A DNA stretch of 64,000 nucleotides from Naasia sp. SYSU D00057 (lineage in GTDB: Bacteria; Actinomycetota; Actinomycetes; Actinomycetales; Microbacteriaceae). The stretch lies in the NCBI RefSeq assembly GCF_017916505.1, contig NZ_JAFMSZ010000006.1:1-64000 (forward strand). Reading direction: 5' to 3'. Below, piece by piece: positions 15,931 through 24,711 of this stretch. Below the pieces are notes generated by a model, which was not told the DNA's origin, made no database searches, and worked only from the letters and a program-made list of their open reading frames with translations. How positions within the stretch are numbered: the first letter of the stretch is position 1; every line of letters starts with the position of its first letter. Position numbers and translations under genes: made by a program.

Positions 15931-17355
15931 ATGGACCTGCTCACCGTGGGTCGGCGCGTCCGGCACTACCGCAACGCGCGCTCCCTCACCCTCGAGCAGC
16001 TGGGCCGGTCGGCGGGGCTCGCGGGCAGCCAGCTCTCGCTCATCGAGAACGGGCGGCGGGAGCCGCGCCTGTCGCAGCTGCAGTCGCTCGCGACGGCGCT
16101 CGGCGTGGAGCTCGCGCAGCTGCTCACCGGGGAGGCTCCGGACCCGCGCTCCGCGCTCGAGATCGAGCTCGAGCGGGCGCAGCAGGGTGCCCTCTACGCC
16201 GCGCTCGGCCTGCCCCGGGTGCCCGCGACCCGCGCCCTCCCGCAGGACGTGCTCGAGTCGCTCGTCGGGCTGCACCGCGAGCTGATCCGGCGCGCGACCG
16301 AGGCGATCGCCACTCCGGAGGAGGCGCGCCGCGCCAACACCGAGCTGCGCCTGCGGCAGCGCGCGCAGGACCACCACTGGCCCGAGCTCGAGCGGGAGGC
16401 GCTGTCCCTGCTCGCGGTGGTGGGCCACGAGCGGGGCGCCCTCACTCACCACGACGTCGCCCGCATGGCACGCCACCTGGGCTTCGAGATCATCCACGTG
16501 AACGACCTGCCGCACTCCACGCGCACCGTCACGGACCTCAAGAACGGGCGCATCTACCTGCCGCCGGCCTCGATCCCCGGCGGCCACGGCCTCCGCGCCC
16601 TCGCGCTGCAGGCGATGGCGCATCGCGTGCTCGGCCACCGCGAGCCCGCGAGCTACGCGGAGTTCCTGCTGCAGCGCATGCAGATCAACTACTTCGCCGC
16701 GGCGTGCCTGATGCCCGAGCCGGCGAGCGCCGCGTTCCTCGCCGACGCGAAGCAGCGGCGGGATCTCGCCATCGAGGACTTCCGCGACGCGTTCGGAGTG
16801 ACCCACGAGGCTGCGGGGCTCCGATTCATCAACCTCGCGACCGTCCACCTCGGGCTGCGCGTGCACTTCCTCCGTGTCGGCGACGACGGCGCCATCCAGA
16901 AGGCGTACGAGAACGACGATCTGCCGCTTCCCGCCGATGTCAGCGGCTCGGTCGAGGGGCAGTTCGTGCCCCGCGCCTGGGCGGCCCGCGCCGCCTTCGA
17001 GCGCACGAACCGGACGACGGAGTTCCACCAGATCACCGACACCCCGGCCGGCACGTTCTGGTGCTCGACGCAGACGGGGACCACGCCGACCGAGCAGTTC
17101 TCGATCAGCGTCGGCGTCCGATTCGCCGACTCGAAGTGGTTCCGCGGCCGGGAGACCACGGTGCGCGGCGACGCGACGCAGCCGGCCTCCTCGGCGGGCG
17201 AGCAGGGCGGCGAGCTGGCGGGCAAGTGGGCGGGGCAGGCCTGGCCGAGCGCACGCCTGCACGCGCACATCCTGTCTCCGCTGCCGGCCGGCCGGTTCCC
17301 GGGCGTCGACGACGAGGAGGTGTACCGCTTCCTCGAAGCCCACTCGGCGGAGTGA
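15931..17355 (+). CDS. RamB-like XRE regulator with IrrE-type domain
   Basis: A 474-residue regulator. The N-terminal HTH_XRE domain ([36 protein letters not shown], residues 10-45) is followed by an IrrE/ImmA-like central domain with [12 protein letters not shown] in place of the HExxH protease motif, and a C-terminal short-chain fatty acyl regulator domain ending VYRFLEAHS. This order matches RamB, which controls acetate and glyoxylate genes in Corynebacterium. Its position opposite pckG suggests it tunes gluconeogenesis in response to carbon supply. The protease site appears inactive, so the central domain probably senses a ligand. Confidence 0.87.
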   Translation: MDLLTVGRRVRHYRNARSLTLEQLGRSAGLAGSQLSLIENGRREPRLSQLQSLATALGVELAQLLTGEAPDPRSALEIELERAQQGALYAALGLPRVPATRALPQDVLESLVGLHRELIRRATEAIATPEEARRANTELRLRQRAQDHHWPELEREALSLLAVVGHERGALTHHDVARMARHLGFEIIHVNDLPHSTRTVTDLKNGRIYLPPASIPGGHGLRALALQAMAHRVLGHREPASYAEFLLQRMQINYFAAACLMPEPASAAFLADAKQRRDLAIEDFRDAFGVTHEAAGLRFINLATVHLGLRVHFLRVGDDGAIQKAYENDDLPLPADVSGSVEGQFVPRAWAARAAFERTNRTTEFHQITDTPAGTFWCSTQTGTTPTEQFSISVGVRFADSKWFRGRETTVRGDATQPASSAGEQGGELAGKWAGQAWPSARLHAHILSPLPAGRFPGVDDEEVYRFLEAHSAE

Positions 17356-17414
17356 GCGACGGCCGCGTCGAAGGAAGCAGTGCGTCGCCGCCCCCGCGCC
17401 GCTAGCTTGGGCGC

Positions 17415-17873
17415 GTGCAGCCCCGCCGACTCGCCCCGCTCGCACTCGTCGTCCTCGCGCTCGCCGGATGCGCCGGAGGTGCGAGCGCGCCGCCCGCCCC
17501 GGAGGAGTCCGCCGGTCCGGCGCCGGGTGCGGCGGCCGGGGCTGCCTGGACGACCGACCTGCTCGCGGCCACCTGCGTCGAGCACACGACCACGGCGAGC
17601 CCCGAGAACGCGGCCCACTACCTGGACCAGGAGGTGCACTGGAACCGGGCGCGCTCGGGCGAGCGGCCGGACGGGCTGCGGGCGGTCGAGGTTCCGTACA
17701 GCGAGTCGGGCGGCGAGTTCGCGGGCGCGGAGGGGTCGTTCTACTGCGCGATCGGCGGAACCACGGATGCTCCCGACCTGGCGGAGTGGGGCCAGGCGGT
17801 GCCGTTCAGCGACGACGAGTTCGCATCCTTCGTCGGTGGGGAGTGGGCAGGGTCGGCCGAGCCGGAGCGGTGA
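17415..17873 (+). CDS. Small lipoprotein of unknown function
   Basis: A 152-residue exported protein with a lipobox LALAGC at about residues 14-19 and an Ala/Pro-rich linker to about residue 45. The mature domain contains two cysteines (TCVEHTTT and SFYCAIGG) that could form a disulfide. GTG 17415 gives the complete signal peptide; no better start exists. I do not recognise a domain. It follows the RamB-like gene by 59 bases on the same strand and could be cotranscribed. Confidence 0.7.
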   Translation: MQPRRLAPLALVVLALAGCAGGASAPPAPEESAGPAPGAAAGAAWTTDLLAATCVEHTTTASPENAAHYLDQEVHWNRARSGERPDGLRAVEVPYSESGGEFAGAEGSFYCAIGGTTDAPDLAEWGQAVPFSDDEFASFVGGEWAGSAEPER

Positions 17874-17910
17874 CGGGAGCCGGCGGCGGTCGGAGCCGAG
17901 GCAGTCGCGG

Positions 17911-17933
17911 CGGGAGGCGGCAGCAGCCTCCCG
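17911..17933 (+). terminator. 8-bp hairpin after the small lipoprotein gene
   Basis: CGGGAGGC and GCCTCCCG arms with a 7-base loop lie 37 bases after the stop. It is short and without T residues, so it is a moderate candidate for the end of the RamB/lipoprotein transcript. Confidence 0.4.
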
Positions 17934-17937
17934 GGCG

Positions 17938-18018
17938 TCAGCCTCGCAGGACTTTCCGCATGGGCCGGCCCTTGGCGAGCTCGTCCACGAGCTTGTCGAG
18001 GTAGCGGATCTTCCCCAG
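17938..18018 (-). pseudogene. Possible C-terminal coding relic
   Basis: The minus-strand reading KIRYLDKLVDELAKGRPM ending in RKVLRG and a stop looks like an amphipathic protein C-terminus. It stands out from the Arg/Ala/Gly-rich noise of shadow frames. Upstream in the same frame there is no ribosome site, and the nearest ATG is inside the dihydrofolate-reductase-like gene. It could be a small gene, a relic of a lost one, or chance. I cannot assign a family. Confidence 0.2.
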
Positions 18019-18091
18019 GGTCGACGCTTCCCCGGTATTGGCGGAAGCCGCGGGTCCGGTGCCACACTCGGGACGGACACAGGGAGGTGCC

Positions 18092-18694
18092 GTGCGGAAG
18101 CTCGTGGTCTCGATGATCACCTCACTCGACGGATATCACGAGGGGCCGGGCCGAGACGTCATGGCCATGCCCTTCGACGACGCGTTCAGTCCCCACAACC
18201 TCGAGCGGCTGCGAAGCGCCGACACGCTCCTGCTCGGCCGCCGCGGATACGAGGGCTTCGCCGGCTACTGGTCCCGGGTCGCCGAGGATCCGACTGAGCC
18301 GCCCCTCGAGCGGGAGATCGCGGCGCGCAACCGGGATCTCGAGAAGGTCGTCATCTCCGACACCCTCCGCGTCGGCCCCCGCGCGCCCTGGGCGACGACC
18401 ACTCGGGTGGTGCGGAGGGCGGACGCGGTCGCCGAGGTCACGGCTCTCAAGAGCGGCGAGGGCGGCGACATCCTCGTGTTCGGGAGCGCGATCACGTGGA
18501 ATCCGCTGCTCGAGGCGGGGCTCGTCGACGAGCTGGACGTCCTGGTCGGTCCGGCCCTTCTCGGGGACGGCACGAAGCTCTACAGCGGAGCGCGCGCACC
18601 GCTCCGGCTCCTCGAGGCGCGGGTGCTGCCGGATTCGCAGCTCGTGCTCCTCCGCTACGACGCGAGCGGCGTGGACGGCGACCAGGGGCGATAG
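18092..18694 (+). CDS. Dihydrofolate reductase/RibD C-terminal-like reductase
   Basis: A 200-residue protein of the RibD_C/DHFR-like superfamily. It opens KLVVSMITSLDGYHEG, the characteristic first strand and loop, and has LLLGRRGYEGFAGYW near 55 and DILVFGSAITWNPLLEAGLVDELDVLVGPALLGDG near 135, which form the NADPH-binding core. These stand-alone members are uncharacterised NADPH reductases rather than true folate enzymes. GTG 18092 follows GGGAGG; an in-frame upstream ATG at 18038 would add residues unlike the family. Confidence 0.85.
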   Translation: MRKLVVSMITSLDGYHEGPGRDVMAMPFDDAFSPHNLERLRSADTLLLGRRGYEGFAGYWSRVAEDPTEPPLEREIAARNRDLEKVVISDTLRVGPRAPWATTTRVVRRADAVAEVTALKSGEGGDILVFGSAITWNPLLEAGLVDELDVLVGPALLGDGTKLYSGARAPLRLLEARVLPDSQLVLLRYDASGVDGDQGR

Positions 18695-18833
18695 CCGGCG
18701 CCGACGGCAGGGCACATGATCCACCGTGCTCCGAATCTGTCAATCCCGCCCGCTCGATTGCGGACGGCCGGCGAGCCGAACGTAGCGTGGCTGACCGCAA
18801 GCAACGGACGCGATCAGTCAATCGAGGCACGGC

Positions 18834-19130
18834 ATGGACGACCTGAACACGATGAGCACCCCGCTCCTGCAGGACTGGTGGGAGCGCTACGTCTGTCCCG
18901 CCTGCTTGTCGAAGGAGCGCACGCGCAGGAGCCGCTGCGCCCACTCCTGGCACTCCGTCGCCGCCGTGACCTATGTCTGCCCGGAGTCGTCGTTCTCCCC
19001 GCTCAGCATCCCCGTCGACGAGCTGCAGCGGGAGGGCATGGAGGGCCGGCCGGCCTTCGCCAGATACGGGCGCACCTGGACGCGCCGGTTCGGCCCGACC
19101 CCGCACGCCCGCGCCCTCAGGTACGCCTGA
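18834..19130 (+). CDS. Small Cys-containing protein of unknown function
   Basis: A 98-residue protein beginning MDDLNTMSTPLLQDWWERYVCPACLS. It has CPAC, then a third Cys in RSRCAHSW and a fourth in YVCPES, with nearby His residues, which would suit a small zinc-binding site. The C-terminus is Arg-rich. I do not recognise a family. ATG 18834 has only a weak ribosome site, and an internal ATG (MSTPLL) is possible. It is not closely spaced with either neighbour. Confidence 0.5.
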   Translation: MDDLNTMSTPLLQDWWERYVCPACLSKERTRRSRCAHSWHSVAAVTYVCPESSFSPLSIPVDELQREGMEGRPAFARYGRTWTRRFGPTPHARALRYA

Positions 19131-19169
19131 CGAGTCGAGCCTCCGCCGGCGGCGAGTAGACCGCATCTA

Positions 19170-19202
19170 TTGACTATCGATAGCAAACGAGTGAAACTCG
19201 TT
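19170..19202 (+). promoter_or_regulatory. Promoter with TATCGATA operator for the DUF2975/HTH pair
   Basis: TTGACT at 19170-19175 is a good -35; GAAACT at 19193-19198 lies 17 bases on as a weak -10. The perfect palindrome CTATCGATAG (19174-19183) overlaps the -35 and spacer, and a second inverted repeat AACGAG-TGAAA-CTCGTT covers 19186-19202. The GTG start at 19205 is so close that the mRNA may be leaderless; no ribosome site is visible. The HTH protein of this operon is the first candidate repressor. The 13-mer GACTATCGATAGC recurs at 49351-49363. Confidence 0.5.
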
Positions 19203-19204
19203 GC

Positions 19205-19702
19205 GTGCTTACGCTGAATCGATTGGTCCCCTCCCTCAAGGTGCTGCTAGCGCTCGCTTTCGCCTTCCTCCTCGTCCTGCAGTTCCTGAGCCTCCCCGGC
19301 GACATCGCCGACGACGTCCGGCGCGCTCCCGAGGCGGCGCACGTGCTCTGGCCGCTGCTCGTGGCCGAGGAGCTGTGGGTGCTGTGTTTCCAGGCCGTCA
19401 TCGTCTGCACCTGGCGGCTGCTGACCATGGTCAAGGCCGACCGCATCTTCAGTGAGGCGGCGTTCCGCTGGGTGAACGGGATCGTCGCGGCGTTCGCGGT
19501 CGCCTGGCTGGCTCTCGCCGCGCTCGCGGCCTACCTGACGGCGATCATCTACTTCACGCCCGAGCTGCGGGATCCGGGGACCCCGCTCGCGCTGTTCGGA
19601 GTGGTGCTGCTCGGGGCCGTGTTCGTCCTCGTGATGCTGGTGCTCCGCGCCCTGCTGCGCCAGGCGACGGCGCTCCGCAGCGACCTCGAAGCGGTGATCT
19701 GA
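19205..19702 (+). CDS. DUF2975 membrane protein (YoaS-like)
   Basis: A 165-residue integral membrane protein with four hydrophobic segments at about 10-28, 48-70, 88-112 and 124-148, the usual DUF2975 layout. The loop with MVKADRIFSEAAFRWVNGI between helices 2 and 3 is the most conserved part of the family. The family is always paired with a small YozG-like HTH protein, which follows here without a gap. The role is unknown; a membrane sensor that holds or releases the HTH partner is a reasonable guess. Confidence 0.83.
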   Translation: MLTLNRLVPSLKVLLALAFAFLLVLQFLSLPGDIADDVRRAPEAAHVLWPLLVAEELWVLCFQAVIVCTWRLLTMVKADRIFSEAAFRWVNGIVAAFAVAWLALAALAAYLTAIIYFTPELRDPGTPLALFGVVLLGAVFVLVMLVLRALLRQATALRSDLEAVI

Positions 19703-19912
19703 GTGCCGATCGTCGTGCGGATCGACGTCGAGCTCGCCAAGCGGAAGATGAGCGTCGGCGAGTTCGCGGAGCGGATCGGCCTCACGCCGGCGAACGTGGC
19801 GGTGCTGAAGAACGGGCGGGCGAAGGCCGTGCGCTTCACGACGCTCGAGGCCATGTGCCGCACGCTGAACTGCCAGCCCGGCGACCTGCTGGAGTGGGTC
19901 GACGACGACTGA
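19703..19912 (+). CDS. YozG-like Cro/CI-type HTH regulator
   Basis: A 69-residue one-domain DNA-binding protein: IVVRIDVELAKRKMSVGEFAERIGLTPANVAVLKNGRAKAVRFTTLEAMCRTLNCQPGDLLEW. It carries the full helix-turn-helix and the CQPGDLLEW end typical of the DUF2975 partner. GTG 19703 begins at the base directly after the partner's TGA, so translation is coupled. It probably binds the palindrome at 19174-19183 and controls its own operon. Confidence 0.88.
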   Translation: MPIVVRIDVELAKRKMSVGEFAERIGLTPANVAVLKNGRAKAVRFTTLEAMCRTLNCQPGDLLEWVDDD

Positions 19913-19999
19913 AGGCCGGTCGGGCGGGCGCTCCGGCGGGCGGGCGCCGCTCGCGGAGCAGGGCATCATGGCATCGAACCCCTGCGAACGGAGAACCGC

Positions 20000-22417
20000 G
20001 TGACCGTGACCCCCTTCAACGACGGCTGGTCCTACCGGCGCCCCCTCGGCCCCTTCGCCGCGGCGGACGGCGCGAAGGTCGATCCGGTGGAGGTGCGGCT
20101 GCCGCACGATGCGCTGCGGGACGCGGAACGGCGCCCCGACGTGCCGGGCAAGGGGGCGGGCGCGTTCCATCCCCACGGCGCGTTCACCTACCTCAAGACC
20201 TTCACGGTGCCGGCCGAATGGGAGGGCCGACTCGTCCGCCTCGAGCTGCAGGGCGCATTCCGCCGCGCCCAGGTCTTCCTCAACGACGAGTTCGCCGGCA
20301 ACCGGGCCGACGGGTATGCGCGGTTCTTCGTCGACCTCACCCCGTACCTGAAGTACGGCCAGGACAACGAGCTGCGCGTCGAGGTGCGCTCCGGCGAGGA
20401 CTCCCGCTGGTACTCCGGCACCGGTCTGCACCGGCCGGTGCTGCTGCACGTCGACGCGCCCGTGCACGTCGTTCCCGACGGCGTCACCGTCAGCACGGTG
20501 CGCATCGAGGACGACCAGGCGGTCGTCGACGTCGTGACGACCGTCGCCAACGCCGGCCTCAGCACGCGCACCGTGACCGTCAGCACGTCCGTCACCGGAC
20601 CGGATGGCGCCGAGGTGGAGCGCGACTCCACCCCCTCGACCCTCGCGCCGGGGGAGCAGGCGGTCGTCCGCCAGCGCCTGTACCTGCGGCAGCCGGCCCT
20701 GTGGAGCCCCGACAGCCCCGCCCTACACACGGCGCGCGTGGGCCTCGGCGGGGATCCTGCGGACGAGGTCGTCGTCCCGTTCGGCATCCGCACCGTGACC
20801 GTCGACCCGCGCAAGGGCCTGCGCATCAACGGCGAGCCGGTGCTGCTGCGAGGCGCGTGCCTCCACCACGACAACGGCCCGCTCGGCGCCGCCGCCATCG
20901 GCCGCGCCGAGGAGCGCCGCATCGAGCTGCTCAAGGCCGCCGGCTTCAACGCGATCCGAACCGCCCACAACCCCGCCTCACCCGCGATGCTCGACGCCTG
21001 CGACCGGCTCGGCGTGCTCGTGATGGACGAGGCGTTCGACATGTGGACCCGGTTCAAGACGCCGTACGACTACGCGGCCGATTTCCCGCAGTGGTGGGCC
21101 GCGGACCTGGAGGCGATGGTCGCGAAGGACCGGAACCACCCGAGCGTCATCATGTACTCGATCGGCAACGAGATCATCGAGGTGGGCTCCCCGCACGGGT
21201 CCCGCTGGGCGCGCCGGATGGCCGAGCACCTCCGCGCCCTCGACCCCACGCGCCTCGTCACCAACGGGATCAACCCGTTCCTCGCCGTCATCGATGAGCT
21301 GCCGTCGATCCTCGCGGCCGCGGGCGGCGGTCTCAACGCGGCCATGTCGAGCATGGACGACGCCTTCAGCGCCATCGGCTCGAGCGAGGCGGTCAGCCGC
21401 CGCACCGCGGAGTCGTCCGCGGCCCTCGACGTGCTCGGCCTCAACTACTCCGAGTCGCGCTACGACCTGGATCAGGAGCTCTTCCCGCATCGCGTGCTGG
21501 TGGGATCGGAGACCTTCCCCTCCCAGATCGGCCGCCTCTGGCCACTGGTGAAGGAGAACCCGAACGTGATCGGCGACTTCACCTGGACAGGCTGGGACTA
21601 CCTCGGCGAAGTCGGCATCGGCGCGACCGCGTACGCCGAGGACCCCGAGGCCGTCGCGGCCCTCGAGCGCGAGTACCCGTACCTCACCGCCTGGTGCGGC
21701 GACCTCGACCTCACCGGCTCGCGCCGCCCCATCTCCTACTACCGCGAGATCGTGTTCGGCCTCCGGACCGAGCCCTACGTCGCCGTGCTCCGTCCCGAGC
21801 ACCACGGCCACACGGTGACGCAGCGCTCGCCCTGGGCGTGGAGCGACTCGGTGTCCTCGTGGACCTGGCCGGGCTTCGAGGGGAAGCCGATTACCGTCGA
21901 GGTGTACGCCGACGCCGACGAGGTGGCCCTGCTCCTCGACGGCGAGCACCTGGCGAGCGCCCGGGTGGGGGAGAGCCGGCCGATGCTCGCCGCGCTCGAG
22001 ACCGAGTACCGGCCGGGCGAGCTCGTGGCGGTCGCGTACCGCGGCGGGGTCGAGACCGGCCGGACGACGCTCGCCACCGCGCGGGGTGCCGTGCGCCTCA
22101 CCGCCGAGGCGGACCGGTCGCAGCTGCGCGACGACGACAGCGACCTCGCCTACGTGGCGATCGAGCTGCGCGACGAGGCGGGCCGCCTGAACACGTCGGA
22201 GGAGCGCCCGGTGTCGGTCGAGGTGACCGGAGCGGGCGTGCTCGCGGGGATGGGCAGCGCGAACCCGAAGACGGAGGAGCGCTTCGACTCGTCCACATGG
22301 CGCACCTTCGACGGGCGCGCGCTCGCCGTGGTCCGCCCGACGGGCGCGGGGGAGATCCGGGTCACCGTCACGTCCGAGGGGCTCGAGCCCGTCGAGCTGG
22401 CTCTCACGGTGGGGTGA
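20000..22417 (+). CDS. Glycoside hydrolase family 2 enzyme
   Basis: An 805-residue GH2 protein, beta-galactosidase-like. The N-terminal sugar-binding domain (about 1-170) and Ig-like domain (to about 260) precede the TIM barrel with FNAIRTAHNPASPAMLDACDRLGVLVMDEAFDMW. The acid/base is Glu391 in SIGNEIIE and the nucleophile Glu504 in VGSETFPS. Two further beta domains (DUF4982-like at about 620-700 and an Ig-like end) follow. No signal peptide is visible, so it works on imported oligosaccharides. Galactosidase, mannosidase or glucuronidase activity cannot be separated by eye. GTG 20000 follows CGGAG. Confidence 0.9.
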   Translation: MTVTPFNDGWSYRRPLGPFAAADGAKVDPVEVRLPHDALRDAERRPDVPGKGAGAFHPHGAFTYLKTFTVPAEWEGRLVRLELQGAFRRAQVFLNDEFAGNRADGYARFFVDLTPYLKYGQDNELRVEVRSGEDSRWYSGTGLHRPVLLHVDAPVHVVPDGVTVSTVRIEDDQAVVDVVTTVANAGLSTRTVTVSTSVTGPDGAEVERDSTPSTLAPGEQAVVRQRLYLRQPALWSPDSPALHTARVGLGGDPADEVVVPFGIRTVTVDPRKGLRINGEPVLLRGACLHHDNGPLGAAAIGRAEERRIELLKAAGFNAIRTAHNPASPAMLDACDRLGVLVMDEAFDMWTRFKTPYDYAADFPQWWAADLEAMVAKDRNHPSVIMYSIGNEIIEVGSPHGSRWARRMAEHLRALDPTRLVTNGINPFLAVIDELPSILAAAGGGLNAAMSSMDDAFSAIGSSEAVSRRTAESSAALDVLGLNYSESRYDLDQELFPHRVLVGSETFPSQIGRLWPLVKENPNVIGDFTWTGWDYLGEVGIGATAYAEDPEAVAALEREYPYLTAWCGDLDLTGSRRPISYYREIVFGLRTEPYVAVLRPEHHGHTVTQRSPWAWSDSVSSWTWPGFEGKPITVEVYADADEVALLLDGEHLASARVGESRPMLAALETEYRPGELVAVAYRGGVETGRTTLATARGAVRLTAEADRSQLRDDDSDLAYVAIELRDEAGRLNTSEERPVSVEVTGAGVLAGMGSANPKTEERFDSSTWRTFDGRALAVVRPTGAGEIRVTVTSEGLEPVELALTVG

Positions 22418-22451
22418 CACGGCGGCTCGTCCGGCGGGGGTGTCCGCCGTG
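22418..22451 (+). terminator. Weak hairpin after the GH2 gene
   Basis: CACGGCGG and CCGCCGTG arms are 18 bases apart directly after the GH2 stop, with possible extra pairing inside the loop. It is a candidate terminator only. Confidence 0.35.
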
Positions 22452-22560
22452 CGCCGTCGCCCACGTTCGAGTCCGGCGCGAGAATCGCACCGGACCGGGA
22501 GCCGATGTCGGAGGGTGGGCGTAGCCTGCAGGTGCGTGCCGGAGAAAGAACAGGTGACCT

Positions 22561-23934
22561 TTGTCGCTCCTGCACCCGCCTGCCCTCGGCGGCCCGCCCG
22601 ATCCCGACTCGCCTCCACCGGACCCTCGCAGAGACGAGCTGCTCACCCTCGTCGGGGAGCTGACCGACACCCAGCGCCGCGCGAACGCCCTAGCGGCCGA
22701 GCGGTACCGCGCACTCGACACTCTCCGGCAGCGCTGGGAGGAGACGTACGGCGCGTCGATGAGCGCCGATCCATCCGGCATCCGATTCCGCTCGATGCGC
22801 GCCCAGATCGCGGTCGTGCTGCTGATGCCGGAGCGCTCGGTGGAGACCCAGCTCGCCACCGCCCGGGCCCTCATCCACGCCCTGCCGGCGACGTTCGACC
22901 GTCTCGCGGAGGGCCGCATCAGTGACCGGCACGCCCGCATCCTGAGCGACAGCATCTCCGGTCTGCCGCACGAGGACCGCGTGCTGCTCGAGGAGCGGCT
23001 GCTGCCTGCGGCGGAGACGCTGGCGCCCGCCAAGTTCGAGCGCAAGGTGCGGCTCGCCGTCGCGACGCTGCACCCGGAGCAGCTCGAGGAGAAGGCGCGG
23101 GCTGCTCGGGAGATGCGGGAGTTCACTCTCGAGGCGGCCGCAGACGGGATGGCTTGGCTGCACCACTACCTGCCGGCCGAGGACGCCGTGGCGATCTGGA
23201 ACCGGGCGGACGCGACAGCCCGCCATCTGGCCGGCTCGGACGAGCCGCGCTCGGTCTCCCAGCTGCGGTCCGACGTGGTGCGCGACATCCTGCTCGACGA
23301 CGGCGTCCTCCTGCCGCCGGAGCAGGGCGAGCAGGGGCTGCGCGCACCGTCGAAGCAGAATCGGGGGATCGCTCCGACGGTACAGGTGACCGTTCCGGTG
23401 CTGACCCTCAACGGCGTCGACGACACCCCCGGCATCCTCAAGGGGTACGGGCCCATCGATCCCGAGACCGCCCGCCGGTTGGCCGGCACGAGCACGGGAT
23501 TGCAGCGGATCCTCACTCACCCCGTCACCGGTGTGGTCCTCCAGTACGGGCGGGGCCGGAGGGAGGTGCCCGTCGAGCTGCGCCGCTACGTGGTCGATCG
23601 GGACGAGATCTGCCGGTTCCCCGGCTGCAACCGCCCCGCCGCGACCTGCGACATCGATCACACGCGCCCCTGGTGTGAGAACGGCACGACCGACCACGAC
23701 AACCTCGCGGCGGTCTGCCGGAACCACCACCGCGTGAAACACGACGGCGGCTGGAAGCTCGAACAGGACGATGCCCACCCCGGAGTCCTGAAGTGGACGA
23801 CGCCCATCGGCCTCGAGTTCACGACCGAGCCCGCCGCGCCGCCCGCCACTCGCATCCAGGGCGGCAGGCTCGGCAGCGTCCTCGTGCAGACGGAATGGGC
23901 CCAGGCGGATCCGGAGGACCAGCCGCCCTTCTGA
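22561..23934 (+). CDS. DUF222 / HNH endonuclease domain protein
   Basis: A 457-residue protein with an N-terminal DUF222 domain (about 20-330) and a C-terminal HNH nuclease domain. The HNH motif reads CRFPGCNRPAATCDIDHTRPW..NLAAVCRNHHRVKH, with the zinc cysteines and the catalytic His pair present. These 13E12-like proteins occur in several copies in actinobacterial genomes and often recombine; their role is not settled. TTG 22561 is the apparent start with a nearby AGGTGA. The coding sequence is complete, with no frameshift. Confidence 0.88.
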   Translation: MSLLHPPALGGPPDPDSPPPDPRRDELLTLVGELTDTQRRANALAAERYRALDTLRQRWEETYGASMSADPSGIRFRSMRAQIAVVLLMPERSVETQLATARALIHALPATFDRLAEGRISDRHARILSDSISGLPHEDRVLLEERLLPAAETLAPAKFERKVRLAVATLHPEQLEEKARAAREMREFTLEAAADGMAWLHHYLPAEDAVAIWNRADATARHLAGSDEPRSVSQLRSDVVRDILLDDGVLLPPEQGEQGLRAPSKQNRGIAPTVQVTVPVLTLNGVDDTPGILKGYGPIDPETARRLAGTSTGLQRILTHPVTGVVLQYGRGRREVPVELRRYVVDRDEICRFPGCNRPAATCDIDHTRPWCENGTTDHDNLAAVCRNHHRVKHDGGWKLEQDDAHPGVLKWTTPIGLEFTTEPAAPPATRIQGGRLGSVLVQTEWAQADPEDQPPF

Positions 23935-23989
23935 CCCGGCAGGTGAGCCAGCGGTTTCCCGACGCTCGACGTCGGCGCACAATGGCGGG

Positions 23990-24649
23990 ATGCCCGCGTC
24001 CGCCCCTTCGCCGTCGTCCTTCCCGAGGACGAGCCACCCCCGGTTCGCGCGCGCCTTCGCCCGCGCGGTGCCGGCGATGGACCGAGCGGGCGGCGCCGAA
24101 CACCGCCGGGAGCTGCTGTCGCGCGCCCGCGGCGCCGTGGTCGAGGTCGGTTCGGGCACCGGGGCCAACTTCGCCTCCTACCCGCACGCCGCCACGAACG
24201 TGATCGCCCTCGAGCCCGACCCCTACCTGCGCGGGCTGTCCGCCGAGGCGGCCGAGCGATCCCCGGTTGCGGTCGAGGTCCGCGACGGCATCGCTGAGTC
24301 GCTGCCCCTCGTCGACGACTCGGCCGACACCGTGGTGGCGAGCCTCGTGCTGTGCAGCGTGTCCGACCAGGAGGCGGCACTCGCGGAGATCCGCCGCGTC
24401 CTGCGCCCGGGAGGCCTCCTCCTGTTCTACGAGCACGTGCGTTCCGAGAACCGACTGATCGCGCTCGCCGAAGACGCGGTCGTTCCGCTCTGGCGGCGCC
24501 TCGCCGGCAACTGCCACCTCAATCGGGACACGCTCCGCGTGATCGAGCGGGCCGGCTTCCGCATCCTGGACGCCCGCCGATTCGGCTTCTCACCCGGTCC
24601 CGGGCCGGGCCTCGCGCACATCCTCGGGGCGGCGACACCTCGGGCGTGA
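23990..24649 (+). CDS. SAM-dependent methyltransferase, class I
   Basis: A 219-residue methyltransferase. The SAM motif is VVEVGSGTGANF (about 51-62), followed by the acidic loop ALEPDPYLRGL, the post-I motif ADTVVASLVLCSV and RRVLRPGGLLLFYEHVRS. The sequence resembles small-molecule methyltransferases of the Methyltransf_11/METTL7 type. A Pro/Ser-rich N-terminus precedes the domain. ATG 23990 is the first good start, but an internal ATG (MDRAGG) is possible. The acceptor is unknown. Confidence 0.85.
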   Translation: MPASAPSPSSFPRTSHPRFARAFARAVPAMDRAGGAEHRRELLSRARGAVVEVGSGTGANFASYPHAATNVIALEPDPYLRGLSAEAAERSPVAVEVRDGIAESLPLVDDSADTVVASLVLCSVSDQEAALAEIRRVLRPGGLLLFYEHVRSENRLIALAEDAVVPLWRRLAGNCHLNRDTLRVIERAGFRILDARRFGFSPGPGPGLAHILGAATPRA

Positions 24650-24711
24650 CCGCCTCTGGTCCGGACCGGCCCGCCTCGGTACTGTGGGCGCCGAACGAAG
24701 GGAGCAACTCG

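Noticed and set aside
22561-23934. DUF222/HNH protein as a sign of an intein, intron or mobile element
   Set aside because: The gene is complete, has normal composition, no flanking repeats, and this family is a common chromosomal component in actinobacteria.
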